In this document: positions 52,021-61,041 of the stretch, one piece after another
Layout: each line of letters begins with the position of its first letter
How positions within the stretch are numbered: the first letter of the stretch is position 1
Source of the DNA: Jeotgalibacillus soli
Lineage (GTDB): Bacteria > Bacillota > Bacilli > Bacillales > Jeotgalibacillaceae
Reading direction: 5' to 3'
Assembly: GCF_000829435.1 (NCBI RefSeq)
Contig: NZ_JXRP01000018.1
Coordinates: 372,001-436,000, forward strand
Length of the DNA stretch: 64,000 bases
Notes under the pieces: generated by a model
Told to the model about the DNA's origin: nothing
What the model saw: the letters and a program-made list of their open reading frames with translations, nothing else
Database searches by the model: none
Position numbers and translations under genes: made by a program

Positions 52021-53046
52021 ATGACAATTAATAGAGATATTGTGATTACAGAAGTTGCATTGCGTGACGGCAGCCATGCGATTGGGCATCAATACACAAT
52101 TGAACAAGTTACAGCCGTTGCGAAAGCACTTGACGAGGCTAATGTTCCATATATTGAAGTAGCTCACGGCGATGGCCTTGGCGGTTCCTCTCAGCAATAC
52201 GGAGTATCACTTACAGACGAAATGGAACTAATCGAGGCAGCTGTCTCTGTCTGTAAGAAAGCCAAAATTGCGGTGCTGCTTTTACCGGGAATCGGGACGA
52301 TGAAAGAACTGAGGCAAGCTGCATCGATCGGCGCAAAAATGGCGAGAATCGCTACACATGTAACAGAGGCAGACGTTGCCCCACAACATATTAATCTTGC
52401 AAAAGAGCTTGGCATGGAAACAGTTGGCTTTTTAATGATGTCTCATATGGTTCCGACAAAAAAACTGGTGGAACAAGCGAAGCTAATGGAGAAATATGGA
52501 GCGGATACGGTTTATGTAGTTGATTCAGCAGGTGCTTTTCTTCCTCACGAGGTGCGTGAACGGATTGAAGCACTGCGTCAAGCATTGGACGTAAATATTG
52601 GGTTCCATGGCCACAACAATTTATCACTGGCTATGGCCAATTCTCTAGCAGCTATTGAAGCAGGTGCGACTAAAATAGATGGAAGTGTCCGCTGTCTCGG
52701 TGCAGGTGCCGGCAATACACAAACTGAGGTATTGGTTGCAGTGTTGGAACGATTGGGGCTGAAGAGTGGAATCGATTTATATAAAATGATGGATTTGGCA
52801 GAAACAATCGTTGCTCCTATCTTAAAAACGCCGCAAGAAATTACAAGAAATAGCCTTGTATTGGGATATGCCGGGGTTTATTCAAGCTTTTTGCTACATT
52901 CACAAAGGGCAGCGGAACGCTTTAACGTTGATTCTCGCGACATCTTAATTGAACTCGGGAAACGTAAAGTGATTGGCGGGCAAGAAGATATGATTCTGGA
53001 TGTTGCGGCACAGATCGCCGAGAATCCAATAAGTGTAAAAAAGTGA
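52021..53046 (+). CDS. mhpE: 4-hydroxy-2-oxovalerate aldolase
   Basis: A 341-residue DRE-TIM aldolase that splits 4-hydroxy-2-oxovalerate into pyruvate and acetaldehyde. EVALRDGSHAIGHQYT near residue 11 has the catalytic Arg and metal-ligand Asp; GFHGHNNLSLA near residue 198 has the metal-binding histidines; GSVRCLGAGAGNTQTE follows near residue 221. The gene lies 41 bases after the acetaldehyde dehydrogenase. The two enzymes are normally a complex. Confidence 0.94.
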   Translation: MTINRDIVITEVALRDGSHAIGHQYTIEQVTAVAKALDEANVPYIEVAHGDGLGGSSQQYGVSLTDEMELIEAAVSVCKKAKIAVLLLPGIGTMKELRQAASIGAKMARIATHVTEADVAPQHINLAKELGMETVGFLMMSHMVPTKKLVEQAKLMEKYGADTVYVVDSAGAFLPHEVRERIEALRQALDVNIGFHGHNNLSLAMANSLAAIEAGATKIDGSVRCLGAGAGNTQTEVLVAVLERLGLKSGIDLYKMMDLAETIVAPILKTPQEITRNSLVLGYAGVYSSFLLHSQRAAERFNVDSRDILIELGKRKVIGGQEDMILDVAAQIAENPISVKK

Positions 53047-53061
53047 ATGGAGGACAGAGCA

Positions 53062-53850
53062 TTGAGTAGCCAAAAATTTAAAGAGATTGCAAAGCTTTTG
53101 CTGGATGCGGAGATTGAGAAGAAAGAAGTGCTTCGTATTACAGCTGATAAGATACCCGAGTTAACAGTAGATGAAGCGTATCTCATTCAAAAAGAATTAA
53201 TCAATTTGAAGATCCAACAGGGCCTTTCCGTTGTTGGACCAAAGATGGGGTTAACAAGCAGAGCAAAAATGAAGCAAATGAATGTGGAAGAACCGATTTA
53301 CGGTTACATTTTTGACAATATGGTAGTACAGGAAGGAAGTTCCCTTTCTTTATCAGAGCTTATCCATCCAAAAGTTGAAGCAGAAATCGCTTTTGTATTA
53401 GATAAAGATCTTGCTGGACCGGCCATCTCAGGAGTCCAAGTATTAGCGGCTACAAAATATGTCCTTCCTGCACTTGAAATTATTGATAGCCGTTATGAAA
53501 ATTTTCAGTTCACACTTCCTGACGTCATTGCCGATAATACGTCCTCCGCAAGAGTTGTGTTTGGAAACCAGTTAAGAAGACCTGAGGAGCTGGAGCTTGA
53601 TTTAGTTGGAACAACCTTATCCATAAATGGAGAGATCAGAGCTCTTGGGGCTGGAGGGGCTGTATTAGGACACCCGGCTCATTCGGTCGCTATGCTTGCA
53701 AATATGCTTCATAGAGAAGGCAGCAAGTTAAAAGCAGGTCAAATCATTCTTACAGGCGGAATTACTGAAGCGATTCTGTTAGAAAATGGCGATGAGGTCG
53801 TAGCGAAATTTGACCAATTAGGTCAAGTAAGCATAAAAATAACAGATTAA
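53062..53850 (+). CDS. 2-oxo-3-hexenedioate decarboxylase/hydratase family protein
   Basis: A 262-residue paralogue of the protein at 50276, with GPKMGLTSRAKMKQMNVEEP near residue 60, KVEAEIAFVLDKDL near residue 106 and YVLPALEIIDSRYENFQF near residue 138. Family members are either hydratases (DmpE) or 4-oxalocrotonate decarboxylases (DmpH), which form a complex. The TTG start at 53062 follows GGAGG by 7 bases; the ATG at 53047 would have no site. Having two members suggests the decarboxylase branch, although no dehydrogenase or tautomerase gene of that branch lies nearby. Confidence 0.82.
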   Translation: MSSQKFKEIAKLLLDAEIEKKEVLRITADKIPELTVDEAYLIQKELINLKIQQGLSVVGPKMGLTSRAKMKQMNVEEPIYGYIFDNMVVQEGSSLSLSELIHPKVEAEIAFVLDKDLAGPAISGVQVLAATKYVLPALEIIDSRYENFQFTLPDVIADNTSSARVVFGNQLRRPEELELDLVGTTLSINGEIRALGAGGAVLGHPAHSVAMLANMLHREGSKLKAGQIILTGGITEAILLENGDEVVAKFDQLGQVSIKITD

Positions 53851-53867
53851 TAAAGGGTGTGTAACGG

Positions 53868-54518
53868 ATGGAAACAACCTTTTCATATACAATCCATACA
53901 CCAGAGACACTGGAATCTGAAAAAAAATATCCAGTCATCTTTGCGTTGCATGGCATTGGCTATAATGAGCATGACATTTTAGATCTGGTAAAAGAATTAA
54001 AAAATGAATTTATTCTTATTGGTGTACGAGGGCATCTAGCCCATGAAAAGGGCTATGCCTATTACTATTTAAAAGGGTATGGGAATCCAGACCGGGAACT
54101 GTTTGATAAAAGCATGAGCATGCTGCAATCCTTTATTGAGGACATGTCCAAAAAGTATCCCATTGACCTTGAGCAAAGGTACTTACTAGGCTTTAGTCAG
54201 GGAGCGATTTTGAGCTTGTCTTTGGCATTGGTGTTAGGGCAGGGAATTAAAGGGATCGTAGCCATGAACGGATACATCCCTTCATTCGTAAAAGAAGAAT
54301 TCTCGGTAAAGCCAATCAACCATATGTCGATTTTCCTATCTGACGGTCAGTATGATGAAATCTTCCCTCCGCAAATCGGCCAAGAAAATTATGATTACCT
54401 GATAGAGATGGCAGCTTCCGTAATTTATACAACGTACCCTTCAGGTCATGAAATTTCTGAAGATAATCAACGTGATCTTGTTATGTGGCTTTCTGAAAAT
54501 TCTCGTGTGAAATCATAG
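53868..54518 (+). CDS. Alpha/beta hydrolase, phospholipase/carboxylesterase type
   Basis: A 216-residue alpha/beta hydrolase. The nucleophile elbow is LLGFSQGAIL near residue 105, the Asp is in DGQYDEIFPP near residue 162 and the His in SGHEIS near residue 200. LHGIGYNEHDILDLV near residue 27 forms the oxyanion side. The Gly-Tyr-Asn-rich start and small size fit carboxylesterases. In this operon it may cleave an ester or lactone side product of ring cleavage; the exact step is unknown. Confidence 0.82.
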   Translation: METTFSYTIHTPETLESEKKYPVIFALHGIGYNEHDILDLVKELKNEFILIGVRGHLAHEKGYAYYYLKGYGNPDRELFDKSMSMLQSFIEDMSKKYPIDLEQRYLLGFSQGAILSLSLALVLGQGIKGIVAMNGYIPSFVKEEFSVKPINHMSIFLSDGQYDEIFPPQIGQENYDYLIEMAASVIYTTYPSGHEISEDNQRDLVMWLSENSRVKS

Positions 54519-54589
54519 ATTTAACTGTAAAGAATAAGCAGTAAAGAAAAGATTTTTACCAAGATCCCTAAAAAGAGAGGAAGTTAGAT

Positions 54590-55408
54590 ATGTCTGAAAA
54601 AGGAAAATATATTAATGCTGGAGGAATCCAAACTCATTACCATGAAAGCGGAGAAGGAGAGCCGATTCTGCTCATTCATGGTTCAGGTCCTGGAGTATCT
54701 GCCTGGGCAAATTGGCGATTAGTGTTTCCAATTTTGTCAGAAGAGTATAAACTATACGCACCTGATGTTGTGGGGTTTGGCTCTACAGAGAGACCTAAAA
54801 ATAATGATTATTCCGTAGATATCTGGGTTAACCATATGATTTCCTTTATTGAAACGATGAACCTTGAAAAAATATCAATCATCGGAAATTCCATGGGTGG
54901 AGCGTTAGCCCTTCATATCGCTAATCGCCGTCCAGATTTAGTCAAAAAATTAATCCTAATGGGCAGTGTAGGAATTGAATTTCCAATTTCAGAGGAACTT
55001 GATGCTGTTTGGGGGTATGAGCCCAGCATTGAAAACATGAGAGAACTCATTTCCATTTTCTCATATGACCAAAGCGCCGCAAGAAATGATGATTTGGTTA
55101 AATTACGCTATGAAGCGAGCATTCAGAAAGAGTCTAAAGCAGCGTTTAAAGCCATGTTCCCGGCACCAAGACAAAGGCAAGTAGATGAATTGGCTTTAAC
55201 AGAGGAACAATTGAGAGAAATAACGGTTCCAGTTTTATTAATTCATGGGCGCGAAGATCGGATAATCCCATTGGAAAAAACAAGCTGGAGATTATCTCAA
55301 ATCATTCCGAAAGCTGAATTGCACGTCTTTTCCGAATGCGGCCACTGGACACAAATTGAAAAAACTCAACCGTTTGTCAACCAGGTAGCTGATTTTTTAA
55401 AAAGATAA
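54590..55408 (+). CDS. Meta-cleavage product hydrolase (2-hydroxymuconate-semialdehyde hydrolase type)
   Basis: A 272-residue alpha/beta hydrolase that breaks the carbon-carbon bond of the extradiol cleavage product. LLIHGSGPGVSAWANWRLVF near residue 26 (oxyanion region), the nucleophile in GNSMGGALAL near residue 100, Asp in HGREDRIIPLE near residue 217 and His in ECGHWTQIEK near residue 247 match the XylF/DmpD/MhpC group. It gives 2-hydroxypentadienoate, the hydratase substrate, plus an organic acid. AGAGAGGAAG precedes the ATG. It is the last gene of the operon. Confidence 0.9.
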   Translation: MSEKGKYINAGGIQTHYHESGEGEPILLIHGSGPGVSAWANWRLVFPILSEEYKLYAPDVVGFGSTERPKNNDYSVDIWVNHMISFIETMNLEKISIIGNSMGGALALHIANRRPDLVKKLILMGSVGIEFPISEELDAVWGYEPSIENMRELISIFSYDQSAARNDDLVKLRYEASIQKESKAAFKAMFPAPRQRQVDELALTEEQLREITVPVLLIHGREDRIIPLEKTSWRLSQIIPKAELHVFSECGHWTQIEKTQPFVNQVADFLKR

Positions 55409-55418
55409 CAAAAATGGG

Positions 55419-55466
55419 TGCTGTCCTATTAGTCAGAATATCATTGACTATGGGCAGCATTTTTTT
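55419..55466 (+). terminator. Terminator of the meta-cleavage operon
   Basis: TGCTGTCC (55419-55426) pairs with GGGCAGCA (55452-55459), with further inner pairing of AGTCA and TGACT, followed by seven T. Confidence 0.88.
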
Positions 55467-55829
55467 GATCTCCCTTTTATTGGTCATCGAAAAGACAATT
55501 GCTCAGTTCATCCAGACTTTTTATTTATTGCAGCTGCGCAAAAAGCAGTAATTTTAAGAATGTCTCTGTCGTTAATTTTTTCGTATAGACATCTAATTTC
55601 AACGTTTTTTGGTTTCTTCAACAAGTGGAAGATTTATTGGTGAAAACCATTGTCCAAATGAAGTTTTTCGTGTAATCTTGTCCATGTTTGAGTCCTTTTT
55701 TAGTGGATTTGGACGGGTTGCCACCTGACTTATCCATTATAAAGGACCTTTTCTTTGCACAAAGTAATGAAATTGAATATTTTGATTAATTACGATAGTT
55801 AAATTTAATTAGAGCAACACTAGTGAATC
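55467..55829. other. Gene-free stretch
   Basis: About 360 bases after the operon terminator. No convincing gene or structure; it may hold the decayed 5' neighbour of the histidine kinase remnant. Confidence 0.4.
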
Positions 55830-57063
55830 ATGTTGATTATTTTGTTTTCCTTTCTCGCAATGATTGGCTATTCTGCTATGGATGATGAAGTTAACCAGGC
55901 TTTATCTAAAGCAGACTTTTTTTTATTACGGATGGCTTCTTATTATGACAACAAAGGGGGATGTCATTAGGGCATACAAGACACCGGACTTTGACCAACA
56001 GTCTGAACAAACCTTAATCTTGGGGACACATGATTTGGGTTCAACCTCAAATCAAAAAGAAAGCTTGTTTAAAACGATCAGTAATAGTATTTTGATCATG
56101 TAATTATCAGTATTTCTGTTATTGATAATTGGCACCATCTGGTATGCACGTAAATTCGGTTCTCCGCTCATTACGATAATGAAATGGATTCAAAATATTG
56201 GAAGCGTGTTATGTGAACAGCCGCTTGGCCTCCATAATCGTCCCGTGATGTTGAATAGGAAAGAAAATTGAAAAGGATGTACCGTTTGTATAGAGATATG
56301 ATTACAACCCTTACACAATTAACTGAGACCTTACATCAAAACGATAAACAACGCTCGAAAATGAATCAAACAAGGGAAGGATGGATAAGTGGTCTTTCCC
56401 ATGACTTAAAAGCTCCGCTCGCTTCCATATCAGGTTATGGTCAAATGATTGAAGCTGAAAACTATTCGTGGACGCAAGAAGAGACAAGAGAGTTTGCTGA
56501 AATCATCATTCAAAAAATCAATGTACATGATAGAACTACTTGAAGACTTAACCTTAACGTATTGATTGAAAAATCAAGCTTTACCGATTGCAAAAGAACA
56601 AGCGGACATTAACGAATTTATACGTCGCACAGTCATTCATTTCATTAATGATCCTGCCAATAGTGATAAGGAGTTTATCTTCAATCCATACAATGGGTCA
56701 GCTGCTGCATCAATCGACCCCAAATGGTTTCAAAGGATGATGGATAATCTGATCGCCAATGCTATCAAATATGATCCTGCCGGCATGAGAATTACGGTAT
56801 CTATTTCACCTATCGAGAAACAACTAATGATCATCACCATTGCAGACGATGGAAAAGGCATGGGTAACGAAACACTCAGTAAGCTATTCCAACGTTACTA
56901 CCGTGGCACCAATACAAACAATTCCGGAAGCGGAACAGGTCTTGGCATGGCCATAACGAAACAATTGGTTCAGCTGAACAAAGGATCAATCAATGTAAAA
57001 AGCAAGCCAAATAGAGGCACGACAGTTCGGATCATTCTTCGAATTAATATGAATGAAAATTAA
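55830..57063 (+). pseudogene. Decayed sensor histidine kinase gene
   Basis: Fragments in several frames join to a membrane histidine kinase: an N-terminal helix (LIILFSFLAMIGYSAM), an extracellular part, a second helix near 56105-56150, the phosphoacceptor box GLSHDLKAPLASISGYG near 56395, and in another frame the ATPase boxes MMDNLIANAIKYDP, IADDGKGMG and GSGTGLGMAI (to 57063). At least one in-frame stop near 56101, one near 56271 and a frameshift near 56540 break the gene. The ATPase half alone is intact for 165 residues. No partner response regulator is visible. It is a pseudogene unless the breaks are sequencing errors. Confidence 0.82.
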
Positions 57064-57162
57064 GAACTGCTATTGTGATAGTGAAAATTAAGTCGATCCC
57101 AACAGCTCAACAAAGTGGGGATTAATCATAAGAAGAATCATTTTCCAGTTAGGAGGATAATT

Positions 57163-57708
57163 ATGTTTATACATAAAATTGATGAGGATGTATCGTTAAA
57201 ATTGATCGAATTAAGTGATGACGAAAGGGTTTTTGATTTAACAAATAATTCAAGAGACCACCTGAGAGCTTGGCTCCCTTGGCTGGATAAAACGACAAAA
57301 CTTGAAGATACAAAAGAATTTATAAAAATATGTTTAAACGGTTTTGCTGAGAATAAAAGTATGAATACCGTTATTATTTTTAAGGAGCAGATCGTCGGTG
57401 TTGCAGGTTATAACTCAATCGATTGGGAGAATAGAATCGCGTATATTGGCTACTGGCTTGGAAAAGGCCACCAAGGAAACGGCATTATGACAAAGACAGC
57501 CAGAGCTTTGACTGATTATGCTTTTAATGACTTAAACTTGAACAAAATTGAAATTAGAGCCGCGATAGAAAATAAGAAAAGCAGAGGAATTCCTGAGAGA
57601 CTGGGTTACGTAAAGGAAGGGGTTATTAGACAATCGGAATGGCTATATGATCATTATGTTGACCATGTAGTTTATGGAATATTGGCTGAAGAATGGAAAG
57701 GAAAATAG
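57163..57708 (+). CDS. GNAT-family acetyltransferase, RimL/YdaF-like
   Basis: A 181-residue acetyltransferase. NSRDHLRAWLPWLDKTTKLE near residue 27 is the typical RimJ/RimL start, IAYIGYWLGKGHQGNGIMTK near residue 104 holds the acetyl-CoA loop, and SRGIPERLGYVKEGVIRQSE follows near residue 145. Relatives modify ribosomal protein termini, but several act on other substrates. The ATG at 57163 follows AGGAGG by 8 bases; the longer frame starts before it without a site. Monocistronic. Confidence 0.88.
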   Translation: MFIHKIDEDVSLKLIELSDDERVFDLTNNSRDHLRAWLPWLDKTTKLEDTKEFIKICLNGFAENKSMNTVIIFKEQIVGVAGYNSIDWENRIAYIGYWLGKGHQGNGIMTKTARALTDYAFNDLNLNKIEIRAAIENKKSRGIPERLGYVKEGVIRQSEWLYDHYVDHVVYGILAEEWKGK

Positions 57709-57830
57709 TTCATCATATATTTGCCGTATGAGAAGAAAACTTTATCAGCTCAGTACTAAATAACTGAAGGGCGAGTGAAATAACTAAATTAGTAAATAAA
57801 ATTTTTAAAAATCAAAATAAGTATAAAAAC

Positions 57831-57885
57831 GGGCTGTCTTTAAGTCGATGGAAAAGTCGATTAATAGGGCAGCCCTATTGTTTTA
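57831..57885 (+). terminator. Terminator-like hairpin after the acetyltransferase
   Basis: GGGCTGTC (57831-57838) pairs with GGGCAGCCC (57867-57875), followed by TATTGTTTT. AAGTCGA occurs twice in the loop. Confidence 0.65.
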
Positions 57886-57928
57886 TACAAAAGAGAATGA
57901 TAAAGACTATTGTTGATTTTTTCACATC

Positions 57929-57960
57929 GTTGATTGGAGCGCCTGTGTGCTGCAATCAAC
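57929..57960. repeat. Short copy of the GTTGATTGGAGCG repeat
   Basis: GTTGATTGGAGCG at 57929-57941 and AATCAAC at 57954-57960 are the two ends of the longer element at 61042-61344 with almost all of the interior missing. It appears to be an internally deleted copy. Confidence 0.6.
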
Positions 57961-58146
57961 AGACACGTTTATCAAAGCTAAAAAAATATAATTCATATAA
58001 TCAATGAACACGTATATACATATAATCGTCACATTTTCATTAATCAGCGAGATGTTATTGATGTATAATTATGAATATAAAGTTTTTTCAGACATTTAAC
58101 TTTTGAATTTGTTTGACATAAACATAAATAGATTAGGAGGAGTAAA

Positions 58147-58281
58147 GTGGGTAAGAAATATGCAAAATCGTTTCAAGAGCTAGTCAATGAAAATAAAAAA
58201 GAAATTCTTAACAATAAAGAAGCATTGGAAAAAATAGAAGAACGCATTGAAAAGCGCTATGATAATAAAAAGCTCGCTTAA
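58147..58281 (+). CDS. FbpB-family small basic protein
   Basis: A 44-residue basic protein, MGKKYAKSFQELVNENKKEI followed by KEALEKIEERIEKRYDNK. It resembles B. subtilis FbpB, which together with the Fur-regulated small RNA FsrA limits use of iron proteins when iron is short. The GTG start at 58147 has AGGAGGAG upstream, and a terminator follows. It is too short for usual gene finders. Whether Fur controls it cannot be shown; I see no good Fur box. Confidence 0.82.
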   Translation: MGKKYAKSFQELVNENKKEILNNKEALEKIEERIEKRYDNKKLA

Positions 58282-58293
58282 CAGTATTATTGA

Positions 58294-58327
58294 AGAGGCT
58301 TACCCCTTGCAGGTAGGTCTCTTTTTT
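58294..58327 (+). terminator. Terminator after the FbpB-like gene
   Basis: AGAGGCTTACC (58294-58304) pairs with GGTAGGTCTCT (58312-58322, with wobble pairs), followed by TTTTT. Confidence 0.82.
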
Positions 58328-58447
58328 ATTCTTAAATAGAAGTTTTTATCCTTGAATTCAAAAACGATATAGATTTATAGAGAGTAAGTGTTATTATTTA
58401 CCTAATGGAAAATTATTCTCACCATCATACGAGAAAGGCTAGATTAC

Positions 58448-59686
58448 ATGACCTCAAACACTGCAGCATTAGAAAAATCATCATTTCAGCAACAACAAAA
58501 GACTACATACCATGTTTTATTTATAATTGGGTTATGCCATTTATTAAACGATTCGCTTCAATCAGTCATCCCTGCGATGTTTCCAATCTTGGAAAAGTCG
58601 ATGAGTCTGACGTATACTCAGCTCGGTTTCATCGCGTTTACACTTAATATTGTTTCTTCCGTTTTGCAGCCAATTATTGGAGCTTATACGGATAAGAAAC
58701 CTGTACCATATGCACTTCCAATCGGATTATCCATCAGCATGCTTGGAATTCTTGGTTTGGCTTTTTCACCATCCTTTAAAATGGTGTTATTTTTCGTTTT
58801 TTTTATTGGGGTAGGGTCTGCTGTTTTTCATCCTGAAGGTTCAAGAGTAGCTTATATGGCTGCCGGATCACGAAGGGGACTTGCACAATCGATTTATCAA
58901 GTAGGAGGGAATTCTGGACAGGCCCTTGCTCCTTTGATTACGGCACTTGTGTTAGTGCCGTTAGGTCAACCAGGCATCGTCTATTTTACTTTAGTAGCGG
59001 CATTAGCTGTCATTCTGCTTATTTATATTGCTAAATGGTATAAAGTGAAGCTTCCTTCGCTGCCGGAAAAAACGGGAAAAATAAGCACAACAGCCAGAAG
59101 CCTTGCCAATAAAAAAGCAGCGAACTTTGCTGCTTCCATCATTCTTTTTATTATCTTTGCACGATCCTGGTACGGAACGTCCATTGCAAGTTTTTATGCT
59201 TTTTATGTGATTGAGAAGTATGGGGTAAGCATTCAAGCTTCACAAGGGTATGTATTTTTATTTTTAGTGATGGGGGCTGTTGGAACATTTTTAGGCGGTC
59301 CATTGGCTGATCGATTTGGAAAACGCACCGTGATCATCACCTCTATCATGGCTTCTATACCGCTTACTTTTGCTCTCCCATTTGCAGGTCCTGTTACGGC
59401 CTATTTCTTACTTGCACTTATTGGGCTAATTCTATTATCCAGTTTTTCTGTTACAGTAGTTTACGCACAAGAGCTGTTCCCAGGCAGGATTGGGACTGTA
59501 TCCGGTCTGACAATTGGATTTGCTTTTGGAATGGGAGCGATTGGTGCAGTGGCAATTGGAGCTTTAATTGATCAATTTGGACTAACAACCATTATGATCG
59601 CTATTTCGTTACTACCCGTTTTAGGAATAACTTCTTATTTCTTACCAACTGATAAAACAATTATAGAATGGCAAAATAATGAGTGA
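58448..59686 (+). CDS. MFS transporter, fosmidomycin-resistance (Fsr) type
   Basis: A 412-residue, 12-helix major facilitator of the Fsr group. LCHLLNDSLQSVIPAMFPIL near residue 28, TQLGFIAFTLNIVSSVLQPI near residue 56 and GVGSAVFHPEGSRVAYMAAG near residue 121 are group signatures. Relatives export fosmidomycin and possibly other small organic compounds. The ATG at 58448 lacks a strong ribosome binding site (GAAAGG only). It is not in an operon and probably not linked to the catabolic genes. Confidence 0.88.
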   Translation: MTSNTAALEKSSFQQQQKTTYHVLFIIGLCHLLNDSLQSVIPAMFPILEKSMSLTYTQLGFIAFTLNIVSSVLQPIIGAYTDKKPVPYALPIGLSISMLGILGLAFSPSFKMVLFFVFFIGVGSAVFHPEGSRVAYMAAGSRRGLAQSIYQVGGNSGQALAPLITALVLVPLGQPGIVYFTLVAALAVILLIYIAKWYKVKLPSLPEKTGKISTTARSLANKKAANFAASIILFIIFARSWYGTSIASFYAFYVIEKYGVSIQASQGYVFLFLVMGAVGTFLGGPLADRFGKRTVIITSIMASIPLTFALPFAGPVTAYFLLALIGLILLSSFSVTVVYAQELFPGRIGTVSGLTIGFAFGMGAIGAVAIGALIDQFGLTTIMIAISLLPVLGITSYFLPTDKTIIEWQNNE

Positions 59687-60149
59687 TTACGCTCGAGCTA
59701 AGAAAACAAATTAATCTTTCAAGGAAGTGAATGAACATAGCAGAGAGGGGAGTGTTCGTGAAGAATACACTGATTAAATTAATATTATAGGGCAATTTCT
59801 AAAACTAGGGATTAAATTTTGAAAACTGGAGAAATTATTGGCTTGTCATGGACAGAAATAAAATGAATTATACCTCATTAATAGAAAGATTATGTATGCT
59901 CTTTCAGATGATTATTGAAATAAGGGAGATTCAGCTAAAGTATTGAGTGGATTAATAAACTATTTTTTGGGGAAAATGAGGGTAGAGACTCTTAAGGCAG
60001 TCGTTCGAACACATATTGTATCTAACCATACACTCCATAAGTAAAACTTTACAGAGGATTTTTATATTCGCTACTTAATATCATCAAAGTAGTTTAGATA
60101 AAGCCCCACCTACTAAATTGAAAAAGACGGGGCATTCTTATTGTGATTT
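59687..60149. other. Gene-free stretch
   Basis: About 460 AT-rich bases. GCCCC near 60096 and GGGGC near 60130 form a hairpin close to the 3' end of the CitE-like gene that may terminate it. No coding frame is convincing. Confidence 0.5.
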
Positions 60150-60980
60150 TTAATAAACTGCTCTTTCTAGTATTGAAATCGCTTTTTTATAAACGGGAAA
60201 GTCCACCATTTTATTATTCAACTGTATGGCAGATAACCCGTTTTTTTCGGCCTTTTCATATGCCTCAACAATTTTCTCGCACCATTTTATTTCCTCAAGA
60301 GAAGGGGAAAAAATCGCATTTACTTGTTTTACTTGATTGGGATGAATGCATAGTTTCGCAGTCATGCCAAGGTCTTTCGCACGATGAGTCTCCTGTATTA
60401 ATCCATCCTCATTCGTAATGTCTACATATACTGTATCAATTGGAGGTGCAATCCCTGCTGCTTTTGATGCAACAGCTAGGAGGGATCTTGGATAAATTAA
60501 TTCTTGACCATGTACAGTAACCGTTATGTCTAAGTCTAGACAATAATCTAAAGCACCAAAAGCTAACCGTGAGACACAGCTGCTGGCTGAAGCAATATCA
60601 AATGATATTAAAACACCTTTTGCACTTTCGATAAGTGGAATAATTTGTTGATCATCTGAAAGCTCATTTACTAGATTCTGAATATCCTTGGCTGATTCGC
60701 TTTTGGCAAGCATCACGCCAACCTGTGGGAAAGATGCAACCATTAAAACATCTTCATCATAATAATCAGTAGTAACATCGTTTATTCTGACAAATATTTT
60801 TTTAGATAAGGGGTTAGTGCAAGTAGTCAGAACATTTCTAACCACTTCCCGAATTCTTTCTTTTTCGCTTGAGGGAATGGCATCTTCAAGATCGATGATT
60901 ATAGCCTCAGCCTCACCATTAATTGCCTTTTGTATTCGATCTGGCCGATTCCCAGGTACAAATAAATACGACTTAATCAT
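60150..60980 (-). CDS. HpcH/HpaI aldolase/citrate lyase (CitE-like) CoA-ester lyase
   Basis: A 276-residue TIM-barrel lyase of the CitE/malyl-CoA-lyase group, which splits or forms 3-hydroxyacyl-CoA-type compounds. It opens SYLFVPGNRPDRIQKAI, has IIIDLEDAIPSSEKERIREV near residue 28, a substrate Arg in VRINDV near residue 63, the catalytic and metal Glu in IPLIESAKGVL near residue 115, and FGALDYCLDLDI near residue 141. The C-terminal AKLCIHPNQVKQVN matches the family. It lies on the same strand downstream of the second TRAP genes, with a repeat in between, so it may metabolise the transported acid after CoA activation. The substrate (citramalyl-, malyl- or HMG-related) is not known. Confidence 0.88.
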   Translation of the reverse strand: MIKSYLFVPGNRPDRIQKAINGEAEAIIIDLEDAIPSSEKERIREVVRNVLTTCTNPLSKKIFVRINDVTTDYYDEDVLMVASFPQVGVMLAKSESAKDIQNLVNELSDDQQIIPLIESAKGVLISFDIASASSCVSRLAFGALDYCLDLDITVTVHGQELIYPRSLLAVASKAAGIAPPIDTVYVDITNEDGLIQETHRAKDLGMTAKLCIHPNQVKQVNAIFSPSLEEIKWCEKIVEAYEKAEKNGLSAIQLNNKMVDFPVYKKAISILERAVY

Positions 60981-61041
60981 AGTTTACCCACATCCTTTAA
61001 ACTATTAGTTATATTAAAGATGATGTTGATTTTTGCGCGAT

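Larger units (their letters stand above)
57709..58146. other. Intergenic stretch with a terminator-like hairpin and a short repeat
   Basis: About 440 bases. They hold the hairpin at 57831-57885 and the repeat copy at 57929-57960. The rest is AT-rich, with the promoter of the FbpB-like gene presumably just upstream of 58140. Confidence 0.5.

Noticed and set aside
58060-58146. Fur box upstream of the FbpB-like gene
   Set aside because: AT-rich sequence resembling TGATAAT occurs but does not reach a convincing 7-1-7 match, so Fur control is not claimed.
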